DNA from: Caballeronia pedi
GTDB lineage: Bacteria > Pseudomonadota > Gammaproteobacteria > Burkholderiales > Burkholderiaceae
NCBI RefSeq assembly: GCF_001544915.2
Contig: NZ_FCOE02000003.1
Span: 248,001-312,000, forward strand
DNA: 64,000 nt
Reading direction: 5' to 3'
Below are positions 44,162-53,839 of the stretch, one piece after another. The notes beneath the pieces were generated by a model. That model worked only from the letters and a program-made list of their open reading frames with translations, was not told where the DNA came from and did not search any database. The translations under genes and the position numbers were made by a program. Position 1 is the first letter of the stretch, and the number at the start of each line of letters is the position of its first letter.

Positions 44162-45143
44162 AGGACCGTTCTCCCATCCCCAACTGCGTGGTGAAGTACT
44201 TGGGCGTCGTGCGGTCCATGACACTCAGACTTATCTTTGCTTTCTTTTCGCCAAGCGAATGCAAGGTGTACTTTTCGTATGATTGAATAGCCTGCTCAAA
44301 ATGCGCCGTAAAATTCTCGTTTGCCTCGCTCGTCATCAGAATTTCAATTTGCCGGAACCGGCTGAGAATCTGATAGAGCACCATGTAATCGAGCAAATAT
44401 AGAAACTCTTGAAAGCTAGCACCTTCACCGCGATAAAAAATCTTCAATCCTTCGCCCTCGCCCGTTCGGTACTTCAACATCTGCCAAGGCGCCAAAATCA
44501 TTTCGATTGTGATGGGAAGCTGCCATTCCTTTCGGGCAATGCGTGCACGGTCACGCACCGGATGCGAGACGTCCGGATGAAAATAGCTGCAGTCGGCCAA
44601 AACGGGCAAGATGCCGTCACCGCGGTGTCGTGAAATCTGGGCGGCCACATCATAAAGATACTGCACGTCCTTTGGGCCAATGACGTGAACGTCAACGCCT
44701 GTCGGAATTTTAACTGGCTCGTCAAAGACGTGCTCAAGCAAATCCTTCGTGCTTCTCTGATAGTCACCGTCGTGGTTGTACACGAACAGGACGCCTTTGA
44801 TATCGGCGCCTTCGCCCGGACGGCAATACTTTCTGGTCCACTCTTCGCTAATCGGAGCGCAGTCGACAGCCATTCCAAGCGATACCAAAGCATCTCGCAG
44901 AGCGCCCGGGGTAATGGACGATTTCGAATAACTCTTTAAATCGAAATTTAGGTAAACAACCGTTTCACGATAGGGGTCATCGTAGGCGAACACTACGTCG
45001 GTCGGATGAACCGTCTTATCATGCTCAGTCTTGACGCATTCCCATGGAACATTTTCGGGACCAACCTTCGACCAATAAAAGTGCTTGAATACTTTGTCGC
45101 TCAGCTCGGTCGCCATCCGAGCGATTTGTTCACGCTCACTCAC
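44154..45143 (-). CDS. PD-(D/E)xK nuclease-like protein A of the three-gene cassette
   Basis: 329 residues. A restriction-endonuclease-like core is suggested by Glu37/Glu40 in VKTEHDK, Asp49 in HPTDVVFAYDDP, then a strand ending Asp68-Leu-Lys70 in VYLNFDLKSYS, the D-(x)n-D/E-x-K pattern on two adjacent strands. The rest is helical, with SEEWTRKYCRPGEGADIKGV and a C-terminal ILMTSEANENF. It is first in an overlapping three-gene operon on the minus strand inside an apparent defence island. DNA cleavage is inferred from the motif only; no named system was recognised. Confidence 0.65.
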   Translation of the reverse strand: MSEREQIARMATELSDKVFKHFYWSKVGPENVPWECVKTEHDKTVHPTDVVFAYDDPYRETVVYLNFDLKSYSKSSITPGALRDALVSLGMAVDCAPISEEWTRKYCRPGEGADIKGVLFVYNHDGDYQRSTKDLLEHVFDEPVKIPTGVDVHVIGPKDVQYLYDVAAQISRHRGDGILPVLADCSYFHPDVSHPVRDRARIARKEWQLPITIEMILAPWQMLKYRTGEGEGLKIFYRGEGASFQEFLYLLDYMVLYQILSRFRQIEILMTSEANENFTAHFEQAIQSYEKYTLHSLGEKKAKISLSVMDRTTPKYFTTQLGMGERSYD

Positions 45144-45367
45144 TTTCTATTCCGTTCCTTTAAGTTTTATCCGTCACGAGATTTCAGCAATTCGAAGTCA
45201 GTCATCAGCCGCAAGTGAATAACCCAATTCGGCTTTCTCTTCGACCAACACCTGCTGAGGACAAGATTCTTGCGCTTAGGGCAGCGGCGACGCGGAGCGT
45301 GTGGCGTGCAGCCACACCTTTCACGCCTCGCTTTCATAGCGTTCTTCTCTATCAAGCCTGTGTGGCA

Positions 45368-47092
45368 TCACTGGTCATCGACGCGTCCAGTCTGAGCAAT
45401 CTGCGCCAACGCGACCTTCTGGTCAACATACCATCTTTGTAGGCAAACACGGTCGTGGCAGTTCTGCTCTCGATAGTTCCATTGGGCGCGCGTGCGCTCC
45501 CGAAAAGTAGTTTGGTCTGTCACGGCCGCCTTCGCCCGTGCGTAGACCTCGGCCAATTGCACATCTTCAGCCGCCAGCTCAGCGTCCCCGCATACGAGGC
45601 GCTCGGCATCGGACCGGGCTTTCGTGCAGTCGAAGCTCGGTCTATATACGCTTAAAGGAGCTGCGGTACCGACAGAAGCGGTCGCGGAAGAACGCGACTG
45701 GCCGCTCATGCGTGTCCATTCGGCGAGTGGAGTTTCAGGAAGAGGCATTTCGCGCCAGACGAATTTCCTAGTCGTACCGACCTCTTCGTCGCCGGTGCCG
45801 CTATCGTGGTAGACGATGTCGCCCTTGCCCGTCGTTTCGCTGATGACAAATGCCGCGCGGTCAGACGCACACAGATGAGACATGCATCCTTCCGCGAACA
45901 GGAAACCATCCTTCGACTGAATATCGCCATTGGTCACGGCAAAGCGTTCCGAAATCTTTCTCCAATCAGACGGCGTAACGTGATTGAACGCGGCACGGAA
46001 TCGCTTGTCGTTTACAACATCCGACGGATACTTACCGACTAACCAAGCAAAGCGGCCTTGCAGCGGCTCAGATTTCTGTTCAGGTGCCGAAGCTTCTGCA
46101 ACCTTGGAAACCATAGGAGGCGTACTGGAAGATGCTTGCACCAACTCAGGCTGGCTTTGTGAGCTTCTAGGGTGCAGCGCCAAACTTGCAATCGCTGCCA
46201 GAAACAAAATTCCGGAGTAGGCATACGCCTTCAGTCGGGTACGGTCCTTTCCATCGGGAATCTCTGGCCGTGGCGTTACTTCGAGCAGGACCAATGCTTC
46301 AAACTCCGCATTTGCGTTCGCCGCCTGCACGGCCAGAGTCTTCTTCAGGCGTTCGAACGACATGACCTTGAACAGACCGTAACCTGCCGCGAACAGAACC
46401 GCTAGCCCGCCGGCGGCGAATAGATTCACGAAAATAAGAAAACAGCCCAAAATCCCAAGAGCAAACGCGACACCAAGAGCGGGCATTGCTGGCCATGCGT
46501 TGACCAAACGATGAAGATATGCGGCTTGCGTAGACAATGCCCCCCGGTCTGCCGCCGCTTCCTTGCATCTCTCCTCCACCTCGTACACTGACTTCATTGC
46601 CTTCTCTTTCTCAGCGAGCGAGATTGACCCGATATCTGAGGCCAGCCTTGTAGCCTTGGCGGTAATTTCGAGGTCTTTCGAAAGCGTATTGAGAAACGAA
46701 CGGTGAGCGTCTAGTTTGAAGGCAGTCTCGAGGTCATCATCCTCGACCCAGACACCGTGGGAGACAAAGTAGTCCACAAGGGCGGCTCGCGTGCGCGAAT
46801 TGACTTGCCACACAAACTCTTGCGCTGCTTGTTCTCGCTTCGACATAGGTACTCCGGTTTGGTCCGTTACGCCTTGCGCGGCCGCGTAAGCAGACTGGCG
46901 CGAACCTGCTTTCCTTCTTGAGTTGAGGTTGTGAGTGATTCGAAGCCCCGTTCCCGGAATGCTGGCGGTCACCCTACCCCGCGTGTTGTAGGTGAAGCCC
47001 TTTCCGCCAATGGACGTGCTCACCCCGCTTTTACTGAGGTTGATGCGGATTCCTGGCGCGATTCTTATGGTTTTTCTAAATCCCCAGCCCAT
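45368..47092 (-). CDS. DUF4236-membrane-LprI-like fusion protein
   Basis: 574 residues. The N-terminus is a DUF4236 domain (GFRKTIRIAPGIRINLSKSG, VTASIPGTGLRITHN). A helical region follows, then a hydrophobic hairpin at about 215-250 (ALGVAFALGILGCFLIFVNL) and another membrane segment near 290-310. The C-terminal ~80 residues are a lysozyme-inhibitor LprI-like domain with cysteines: SFDCTKARSDAERLVCGDAE and YREQNCHDRVCLQRWYV. Topology would place the LprI part outside the cytoplasm. It lies between the helicase and the three-gene cassette on the same strand. It may be a membrane-linked component, but function is unknown. Confidence 0.75.
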   Translation of the reverse strand: MGWGFRKTIRIAPGIRINLSKSGVSTSIGGKGFTYNTRGRVTASIPGTGLRITHNLNSRRKAGSRQSAYAAAQGVTDQTGVPMSKREQAAQEFVWQVNSRTRAALVDYFVSHGVWVEDDDLETAFKLDAHRSFLNTLSKDLEITAKATRLASDIGSISLAEKEKAMKSVYEVEERCKEAAADRGALSTQAAYLHRLVNAWPAMPALGVAFALGILGCFLIFVNLFAAGGLAVLFAAGYGLFKVMSFERLKKTLAVQAANANAEFEALVLLEVTPRPEIPDGKDRTRLKAYAYSGILFLAAIASLALHPRSSQSQPELVQASSSTPPMVSKVAEASAPEQKSEPLQGRFAWLVGKYPSDVVNDKRFRAAFNHVTPSDWRKISERFAVTNGDIQSKDGFLFAEGCMSHLCASDRAAFVISETTGKGDIVYHDSGTGDEEVGTTRKFVWREMPLPETPLAEWTRMSGQSRSSATASVGTAAPLSVYRPSFDCTKARSDAERLVCGDAELAAEDVQLAEVYARAKAAVTDQTTFRERTRAQWNYREQNCHDRVCLQRWYVDQKVALAQIAQTGRVDDQ

Positions 47093-47176
47093 CTCTTTTT
47101 CTCTCTTCGTAGTGGACCCGGGCCGCGCATGTCTTCACTGCTCTGCGCGGCCTCGATTTCTACAGCAATGTATTTC

Positions 47177-50100
47177 TTACGCTTCGGCGGCTACCCAAGC
47201 TTGCTCCAGTCGTTCGCGGCTTGCAGCGCGAACGCGTTGCAATCCGATTTCACGACTCATGGCACTCACGCCAGCCTCCATGTCGTAACCGAGGCGCTTC
47301 CACTTGGTCGCAAGCGCTGTCAACTCGACAAGAGAGATTTCATCCACTGAACGGGCCAAACCCTCGGTGGGACGTCGGAACTGCATGAGTCGGGCGCCTT
47401 CCTTTTTTGGCCACACGAACAATCCAACCGCTTCATGTTCGGTCTCGAAATGAACCTTCGCGAGGTCTATGACTCGGTCGACAATGCGGGCACCCGTACG
47501 AACCCAGCCATGCGCTCGAGCGATACGACGAGCAAGCACCTCGTCACGGACGGGCCCCTCAGTCTCCACGACGGTCACAATCATTTCGAGCAAACGCGCG
47601 TCATAGCTGCGATTGAAGAACAGTTCCGGCTCTGCCACGTGGGCTGTCAATGAGAGGTCAACCTCGACGAAAACTTCGTGCGGCTCCTCGCGTTGAGGCG
47701 CCATGGAAATGCCTCTCCCGTAAAGCGTCGCCGTCGGCGCTTTCACAACAGCTTCCGTCGTGAATACAGTATCGTCTCCGAGCTTCTCAGGGTCTTCGCG
47801 GCCGCTTGCATCGTCCTCTGCGCCGGACTTTGCCGCAGCTATCACTTCCTCGGCAAGCGCAGCCGCGTCCGACTCATCCATCGCGCGCTCTTCACGCTGC
47901 AATGCAAGAAAGCCTCGCAATTGTGCATCGACCTTCTCGAGCGTGCCCGGCATATCAATCCACCAATCGGTCGACCAGATGCGCACGATTTCCCAACCTA
48001 GCCCTCGCAAGACTTGCTCGCGCAATTTATCGCGGTCACGCGCCGTCGCGGACCGGTGATAGGTTGCTCCGTCGCACTCGACCCCGGCGAGATAGCGCCC
48101 TGGCGCATCCGGGTCAACCACGCCCAAGTCAATGCGGAAAGCTGAAACGCCGACCTGCGGGTGGACCGTCCATCCACGTTCCGCAAGTGCCACACAGACG
48201 GCTTTCTCAAAAGGACTGTCGAAGTCGCCAATGCTTCCAGCGACCGCCTCTCCCAGAGCTCTCGCCCCACGCTCGGCGAACTCAAGGAAGTGCTTGAGGT
48301 CTCGAACACCAAGCGCCTGCGTTCGCGACAAGTCCATTTTCTCCGGCCTGAAGCTACCAAAGACCCGCAACTCTTGACGGGCGCGAGTGATGGCGACGTT
48401 CAGACGCCGCTCACCACCCTGCTGGTTCATTGGGCCGAAGTTCATCGGCATCGTGCCATCTAGGCCCGGACCGTAGGTAATGGAGAAGTACATGATGTCG
48501 CGCTCATCACCCTGCACGCTCTCGAGGTTCTTCACAAATACAGGCTCGAAGGCCGTATCGGCAAAGTGCTGCTCGATGGACGGGTCCTTGCGACGCTCCG
48601 CGTCCAACAGGTCCTCAATGAGTCGCTGCTGCTCGGCGTTGAAGGTCACGACCCCGACGGTTTGTCCGCTTTCCGCGAATCCTGGCGACTTGAGACGACT
48701 GACAAGGTCTGCAACGAGCGCCTTGGCCTCAGGCTTGTTCGTACGCGAGGCCCCACGCTCGTACTGGCCACCCGAGGCCAGATGGAAGCTTACCGCTCGG
48801 TCATCCGTGACGGGACTCGGGAACGTCACCAGGTCCCCGCCGTAATAACGGTAGTTAGAAAACGCGATGAGGCTTTCATGACGGCTGCGATAGTGCCACG
48901 ACAATTTCATCGTCGGCAGGTTCGCACCGATACACTCTTCCAGGATGCTCTCTAGTTCGGTTTCGACGTCCGTGTCGTCAACATCAGATTCCGCGCGGTC
49001 GAAGAAGCTTGTCGGCGGAAGCTGCTTCGGGTCGCCGACCATGATGACTTGGCGGCCGCGCGCCATGGCACCAATAGCGTCCCATACGGGAATCTGCGAC
49101 GCCTCGTCGAAGACCACCACATCGAAATCGGACGTTTCTGCGGGCAGATACTGTGCAATCGACAACGGGCTCATCAGCAAGCAGGGCGTGAGGCGCAGGA
49201 TGGCGCTCGAGGCCTTCGTCATCAATTCACGAAGTGGCAGGTGGCGAGTTTTCTTCTGCATCTCATAGCGCAGAAGCCCCCACTCCGACCCGTGCGACAC
49301 CTTGGCCGGCGAAGGCAGTCCCGCCGAAAGCTGTGCCCTAACCCAGGCTTGCGTCAGCGCGATGAACTGCTCGTCCAGTTCGCGGAAATCGTGAATGCGC
49401 TTTTCATGCTCCGCGGAGACGAAAGTACGCAGGACGTCGTCGGCATCAACGACGGCATTCAGCCACCAGCGACAGAAGTCCGTCTCGAAGACTTCCTTGA
49501 CACGGCCTCGCGCGATGACGCCCTGCTCCACGCCCGCAACCACCGGCGCCAATCCAAGCGAAAGTGCCTGCTGACGTACCTTACGCCAAGCACACCAAGC
49601 GTTCAGACGGTTCGAGTTTTTCGATACGTTTCGGGCGCGTTCAGCCATTTCTGCAGGCAGGAGCGCCGCGAGGCTCGTATGCTCCGATACAGCAAGACCG
49701 CTCGCCGATGCGAACTTCGTGACTGCCTCGTCGAGGGACCTAAGTCCTTCGGCATAGACTCGACCACTTCCAGCAATGATGCCGGACGGGGCAAGCAGCT
49801 CATTGCTGTCACCCAGCAACAGACCGACCGGTCCCTTTACGGCCGACAGGACCTCAGGCGTTCCGGCGAGATTCGCGAGAGCTACGGCCAACGACTCGAA
49901 GAATTTCAGCGCTGGCTCGACGCCTTCGGTTTTTGTTTGCAGACCGTTCCACAGACCTGACGTCTTGGTCGACAGGTCGGAATACTCTTGAAGGCGTGCA
50001 TGAAGTGTCACCAACTCGCGCATCTTCTTGATGTCAGCGGCGGCAATAGCTCCGGCACGTCCGGATTCAATTGCCGAGAAGCCGTCGTCAAGCCAATGGC

Positions 50101-53100
50101 TTTCAGCGCGCGCGGCCGCCAACGCACCCTGGAAGGTTGTGTAGGCCTTCGCTACGCCGACGTCGGTCTGAAACCCGCTCCAAATTCCGTCTGTCTCTGT
50201 TTCGAGCGGCGCGAGGCGGTTGACGACCTGCTCAACTTGGCGCAGTTCACGCAGGCGATGAAGGTCATCACGAGCCGCATCACCGCACTGGCCCCGGCTG
50301 ACCGGGTCTAGACCGACATCCTCCCACGCGTTGCGGGCGTGAACCTGAACCATTGCTGCCTGGAAAGCGAGGAGTGCTCGAACGACATCGAGGTCCGTCT
50401 TCGGTCCCGCCCACGCATTAGACGTCGGCAACGACAGGTCATCGAGCGCCTTGATTTGCTCGTTGAGTGTTTCGATTTTGGCCAAGCGCTCGATATCGCC
50501 GTCGATGTCGGGCTCGCTACCGCCTGTTGCAAGTTCCTTAAGTTTTTTGACGAGCGAGCGCTTGCGCATCATGCTCATCGGCCAACCCGAATCCTTCAGC
50601 TCGCGAAGGTCCGACTGCAACTCAGCGACGGTTTTCGTCGGAATGCTTTCGTTATACTGCAGAGAGAGTTGACCCACGGTGTCGAGGCGATTGCGCAGCA
50701 GCTCGATACCATTAGTCAAACGGTTTCGCAGCGTCTCATTCCACGGCTGGGACAACTCAGCCCGTAGTTCCGCGTCGCGCTTCACCTGAGTGATGCCAAG
50801 TCGCAGGTCTTCGAGCGTCTGGTTCCCTTTCGGCGTCGACAGGCCTACGAGCAGCTCGCGATAACGCTCGAGCATCGGTACTGCCTGCCGGAGCGCGTCA
50901 GCGATGGATTTAGCGTCGGGACGCAGTGCGAAGCGCCAGTCGTAACCAGAAGCCAACGGGAGCGTGGCCGCGAGCATGCGAAGGCCTTCACGCACTCGCG
51001 CGTCAAGCGGAAGCGACGGAAGTCCGATGGCGGCTCGCAGGTCATCCGCGGCTTTCTCAAACCTGGCAACAACCTCGGGTACGGCCTGAGCTGCATCCAG
51101 CAATGCGGATTGCCACAGCGGGGACCATTCCGTCTGAGCGACGTGTGCGAGCGGAGTCAAATTGAGCTGCCCCTCGCCAAATGCCTTCGCGTTGACATCG
51201 AGCAATTCTGCCGTCTCTCGAAGCGTGCGCATGCCCTCGAGGTCATGTGCCTTCGAGGATGGCCACGACAGGCGCAGCGCAGGCAGGTCATGGCCGCCGA
51301 CCACTCGTCCAATCGCCTCATACACGCTCAGGCCGTTTTCATGACGATAGTGAAGGCGTTCCACATAGCCGTTCAGTTGCGAACGAATGGCTTCCAGTCG
51401 CTCCGCCTCCGCATGCCACCGTTCGGGAGCGAGCGCGGAAGTCGCGTCCCAGGACGTACGGAGTTGCTCGAGCACCTCGGTCTTACGCGCCTTGCTTGAA
51501 TGGAGTTCGAGACAGAAGTTTCCAAGCCCGACATCGGCGAGCCGTCGATAGACGACGTCGAGCGCAGCCATCTTCTCGGAAACGAACAGCACTCGCTTCT
51601 TCTCGGCGAGGAACTGCGCGATAAGGTTGGAGATGGTCTGGCTCTTGCCTGTTCCCGGCGGTCCAATTAGAACAAAGTCCTTGCCCTTGCTGCCCGCAAC
51701 GACGGCAGATAACTGAGATGAGTCTGCGGGAAGCGGACAGAAGGTTTCCTTGACAGGAAGCTCCCTATCCAACCGCCGCAGGTCCGGAAATTCGACACTC
51801 GTGTGGTATGAATCCCGCGGCGTATCGATGAGATGTCGAACGACCGCATTCTGCTTGAGCTGCTCGGTTCGCTCAGTAAGGTCCCGCCACATCAGGTATT
51901 TCGCGAACGAGAATGACGCGAGAACGACGTCCTCTACGACCTCCCAACCCTTGATGTCTTTGATGGCATTCGAGACTGTCTTCCAGATGCCGGCCACGTC
52001 GAGCCCAGAATCATCTTTCGGCAACTCGGTGTCACGGATGCCGAGTTCCAACTCGAAATCCTGGCGCAACATCTCGATGAGGGTCGGATTGAACCGTGGC
52101 TCATCGTCGTGCAGCTTGAGACTGAAGCCGGAACGGGCGCTGCGTCGCTCAAGGCTGACAGGCACCAAGATGAGAGGCGCGCGATACTTTTTGTCGTCTT
52201 TGTCGTCCCGCGTCCACGAGAGAAAACCCAAGGCGAGATAGAGCGTATTCGAGCCGCCCTCTTGGAGCGTCGTCCGAGAACTGCGGAATAGCTCAAGTAA
52301 GCGGTCGTCCATCTCCTCCTGCGCGAGACCGATGAAGACTTCCTTTCGCTTGAGCGCATCTAGCGCATGCCGACGACGAATGTGCTCGCGCTCGCGAGCT
52401 TCATGAATCGCTTGGCTTCGGGGGTCAGCACCGTCCATCAAGTCCGGACGAGTCAGAAGCTTGAGCGCTTGACCCTCCGCGAGAATGTCCTCTAGGAGGC
52501 CCGGTTCCGGAGCATCGAGCTTTACCGACTTCTTGCCAGCCTTGAAACTGAGCAGGTTGTTCCGCAGGGACAAGTCAAGCAGCTTGCGCTGCCAGCGGGT
52601 CAGTCTGTCTTCCGGGCGCTCGAGGTCGCCGTCAACGTCGGTGCCTCCGAAAGTCGTAGGAAGGTCGGGAGCGTCCTCCCAGATGGGCGCGCGATTATCG
52701 CTGGAGCCTTCATCTGAGCTGCCGCGCACGACTGCGTGTTCGCTCGCCAGCGGCTTGATGCGCTGAAGTCGCGCGCGATGGATGTCCACCGCCAGTTCGA
52801 ATTTAACTTCCGACTCTTCCGAGATGTGTTCCTCGCCCTTCTCTGCAGCGAAACTGAACTTCGGAAGAGGTCGCTGCGTCAACATCGTTGACTCAAACAG
52901 GACCATCTCCTTCAGCTTCACGCGCTTTCTGAGCGCGGTGATGTCGTCGACGACTGTTGTGGAGAATTCCTCGGGTTTCAGCCAGACGCCAGGGAATGCG
53001 TGTCCTTCCTGGAACACGACGAGCGGATTGAGGCCAGCTTGCTCAAGCGCAGCACAAGCGAAAAGCGCCAGGTCGAGACAGGTGCCAAGCTTCGATTCAG

Positions 53101-53779
53101 CAATATGACCAGGACCGCGCACCTTCTGGCCGTTGTGCTCAAAGCTCGCAGGCGGAACCGCGTAGTCGATGCCCATGGCACCAATGGCGTTCCAGATGGC
53201 CGACGCTAATTCCCACGCGCGTTTTGGTCCGTCCTGATAGCCATTGATGGCGCCGGACTTCCCTGCGCTTCGCAGGACTTCCGCCGCTTGCTTGAGAACT
53301 CGCTCGATGGCAGGCTCGTTCGGTTGAACGAACGCGGCCACCATATCGGGCAGCGACGACAGACCGCTCCATTGGTTTCGAGGAAGTAAGTCAACAATCG
53401 CCTCGGCCAAGGCCAAATCTGCCGGCTCGTCGTTGCCGTGGACGAGGCGAAACGTGACGACAGCTTTCTCGGACTCCGTCAGTCGTCCAAGTAACGCCCC
53501 GTCGAGCCCAAGGTCGATGTCCGAGAGCCGAACCGTCTGGCTAGACGCCAGTTGGTCGATATGCCACGTCTTCGGCTTCAAAAACGGGGGCTCAGAGCCG
53601 ACCGTCAGTCGCAGCGACTTGTAGTCGCTCCTCGTGTCGTTGACAAGCGACAGCTCACGAATAACCGGAACGGCATTCTGGAAGTCGGCGAGGTTGACCT
53701 TGGTGGCAAGCGTCGTCTTGATTTCGACGCAGCACGGCTCATCCGGCTGAACAGCCGGCTCAATTGTTACTGTATCCAT
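47177..53779 (-). CDS. Giant DUF4011/SF1 helicase/Vsr-nuclease/DUF3320 protein (Hhe-like)
   Basis: 2,200 residues. In order: a beta-rich N-terminal domain; a transglutaminase-like domain at ~180-290 with the Cys in KLGTCLDLALFACAALEQAG and His in FQEGHAFPGVW; a DUF4011-type segment at ~395-480 (LTRWQRKLLDLSLRNNLLSF); Walker A GPPGTGKS at ~702-709; a long helical insert; the SF1 motifs FDEASQIP and GDPKQLPPTSFF near 1555, LSWHYRSRHESLI and ITRARQELRV; a Vsr/DUF559-like nuclease from ~1850 (FEKAVCVALAERGWTVHPQ, ... RIDLGVVD, ... VECDGATYHRS); and a C-terminal DUF3320-like region. From memory this layout matches the anti-phage protein called Hhe. All key helicase and nuclease residues look intact, so it should be active. 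Confidence 0.85.
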   Translation of the reverse strand: MDTVTIEPAVQPDEPCCVEIKTTLATKVNLADFQNAVPVIRELSLVNDTRSDYKSLRLTVGSEPPFLKPKTWHIDQLASSQTVRLSDIDLGLDGALLGRLTESEKAVVTFRLVHGNDEPADLALAEAIVDLLPRNQWSGLSSLPDMVAAFVQPNEPAIERVLKQAAEVLRSAGKSGAINGYQDGPKRAWELASAIWNAIGAMGIDYAVPPASFEHNGQKVRGPGHIAESKLGTCLDLALFACAALEQAGLNPLVVFQEGHAFPGVWLKPEEFSTTVVDDITALRKRVKLKEMVLFESTMLTQRPLPKFSFAAEKGEEHISEESEVKFELAVDIHRARLQRIKPLASEHAVVRGSSDEGSSDNRAPIWEDAPDLPTTFGGTDVDGDLERPEDRLTRWQRKLLDLSLRNNLLSFKAGKKSVKLDAPEPGLLEDILAEGQALKLLTRPDLMDGADPRSQAIHEAREREHIRRRHALDALKRKEVFIGLAQEEMDDRLLELFRSSRTTLQEGGSNTLYLALGFLSWTRDDKDDKKYRAPLILVPVSLERRSARSGFSLKLHDDEPRFNPTLIEMLRQDFELELGIRDTELPKDDSGLDVAGIWKTVSNAIKDIKGWEVVEDVVLASFSFAKYLMWRDLTERTEQLKQNAVVRHLIDTPRDSYHTSVEFPDLRRLDRELPVKETFCPLPADSSQLSAVVAGSKGKDFVLIGPPGTGKSQTISNLIAQFLAEKKRVLFVSEKMAALDVVYRRLADVGLGNFCLELHSSKARKTEVLEQLRTSWDATSALAPERWHAEAERLEAIRSQLNGYVERLHYRHENGLSVYEAIGRVVGGHDLPALRLSWPSSKAHDLEGMRTLRETAELLDVNAKAFGEGQLNLTPLAHVAQTEWSPLWQSALLDAAQAVPEVVARFEKAADDLRAAIGLPSLPLDARVREGLRMLAATLPLASGYDWRFALRPDAKSIADALRQAVPMLERYRELLVGLSTPKGNQTLEDLRLGITQVKRDAELRAELSQPWNETLRNRLTNGIELLRNRLDTVGQLSLQYNESIPTKTVAELQSDLRELKDSGWPMSMMRKRSLVKKLKELATGGSEPDIDGDIERLAKIETLNEQIKALDDLSLPTSNAWAGPKTDLDVVRALLAFQAAMVQVHARNAWEDVGLDPVSRGQCGDAARDDLHRLRELRQVEQVVNRLAPLETETDGIWSGFQTDVGVAKAYTTFQGALAAARAESHWLDDGFSAIESGRAGAIAAADIKKMRELVTLHARLQEYSDLSTKTSGLWNGLQTKTEGVEPALKFFESLAVALANLAGTPEVLSAVKGPVGLLLGDSNELLAPSGIIAGSGRVYAEGLRSLDEAVTKFASASGLAVSEHTSLAALLPAEMAERARNVSKNSNRLNAWCAWRKVRQQALSLGLAPVVAGVEQGVIARGRVKEVFETDFCRWWLNAVVDADDVLRTFVSAEHEKRIHDFRELDEQFIALTQAWVRAQLSAGLPSPAKVSHGSEWGLLRYEMQKKTRHLPLRELMTKASSAILRLTPCLLMSPLSIAQYLPAETSDFDVVVFDEASQIPVWDAIGAMARGRQVIMVGDPKQLPPTSFFDRAESDVDDTDVETELESILEECIGANLPTMKLSWHYRSRHESLIAFSNYRYYGGDLVTFPSPVTDDRAVSFHLASGGQYERGASRTNKPEAKALVADLVSRLKSPGFAESGQTVGVVTFNAEQQRLIEDLLDAERRKDPSIEQHFADTAFEPVFVKNLESVQGDERDIMYFSITYGPGLDGTMPMNFGPMNQQGGERRLNVAITRARQELRVFGSFRPEKMDLSRTQALGVRDLKHFLEFAERGARALGEAVAGSIGDFDSPFEKAVCVALAERGWTVHPQVGVSAFRIDLGVVDPDAPGRYLAGVECDGATYHRSATARDRDKLREQVLRGLGWEIVRIWSTDWWIDMPGTLEKVDAQLRGFLALQREERAMDESDAAALAEEVIAAAKSGAEDDASGREDPEKLGDDTVFTTEAVVKAPTATLYGRGISMAPQREEPHEVFVEVDLSLTAHVAEPELFFNRSYDARLLEMIVTVVETEGPVRDEVLARRIARAHGWVRTGARIVDRVIDLAKVHFETEHEAVGLFVWPKKEGARLMQFRRPTEGLARSVDEISLVELTALATKWKRLGYDMEAGVSAMSREIGLQRVRAASRERLEQAWVAAEA

Positions 53780-53839
53780 CTGGCCCCGTTTCCCGCTCTC
53801 TTGATTACTTATATTTTCCTTGTGACAGCAGGAGGGATA

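Noticed and set aside
49049-49960. 303-codon open frame on the plus strand
   Set aside because: Antisense to the helicase gene and without recognisable motifs; the minus-strand protein has intact SF1 motifs.
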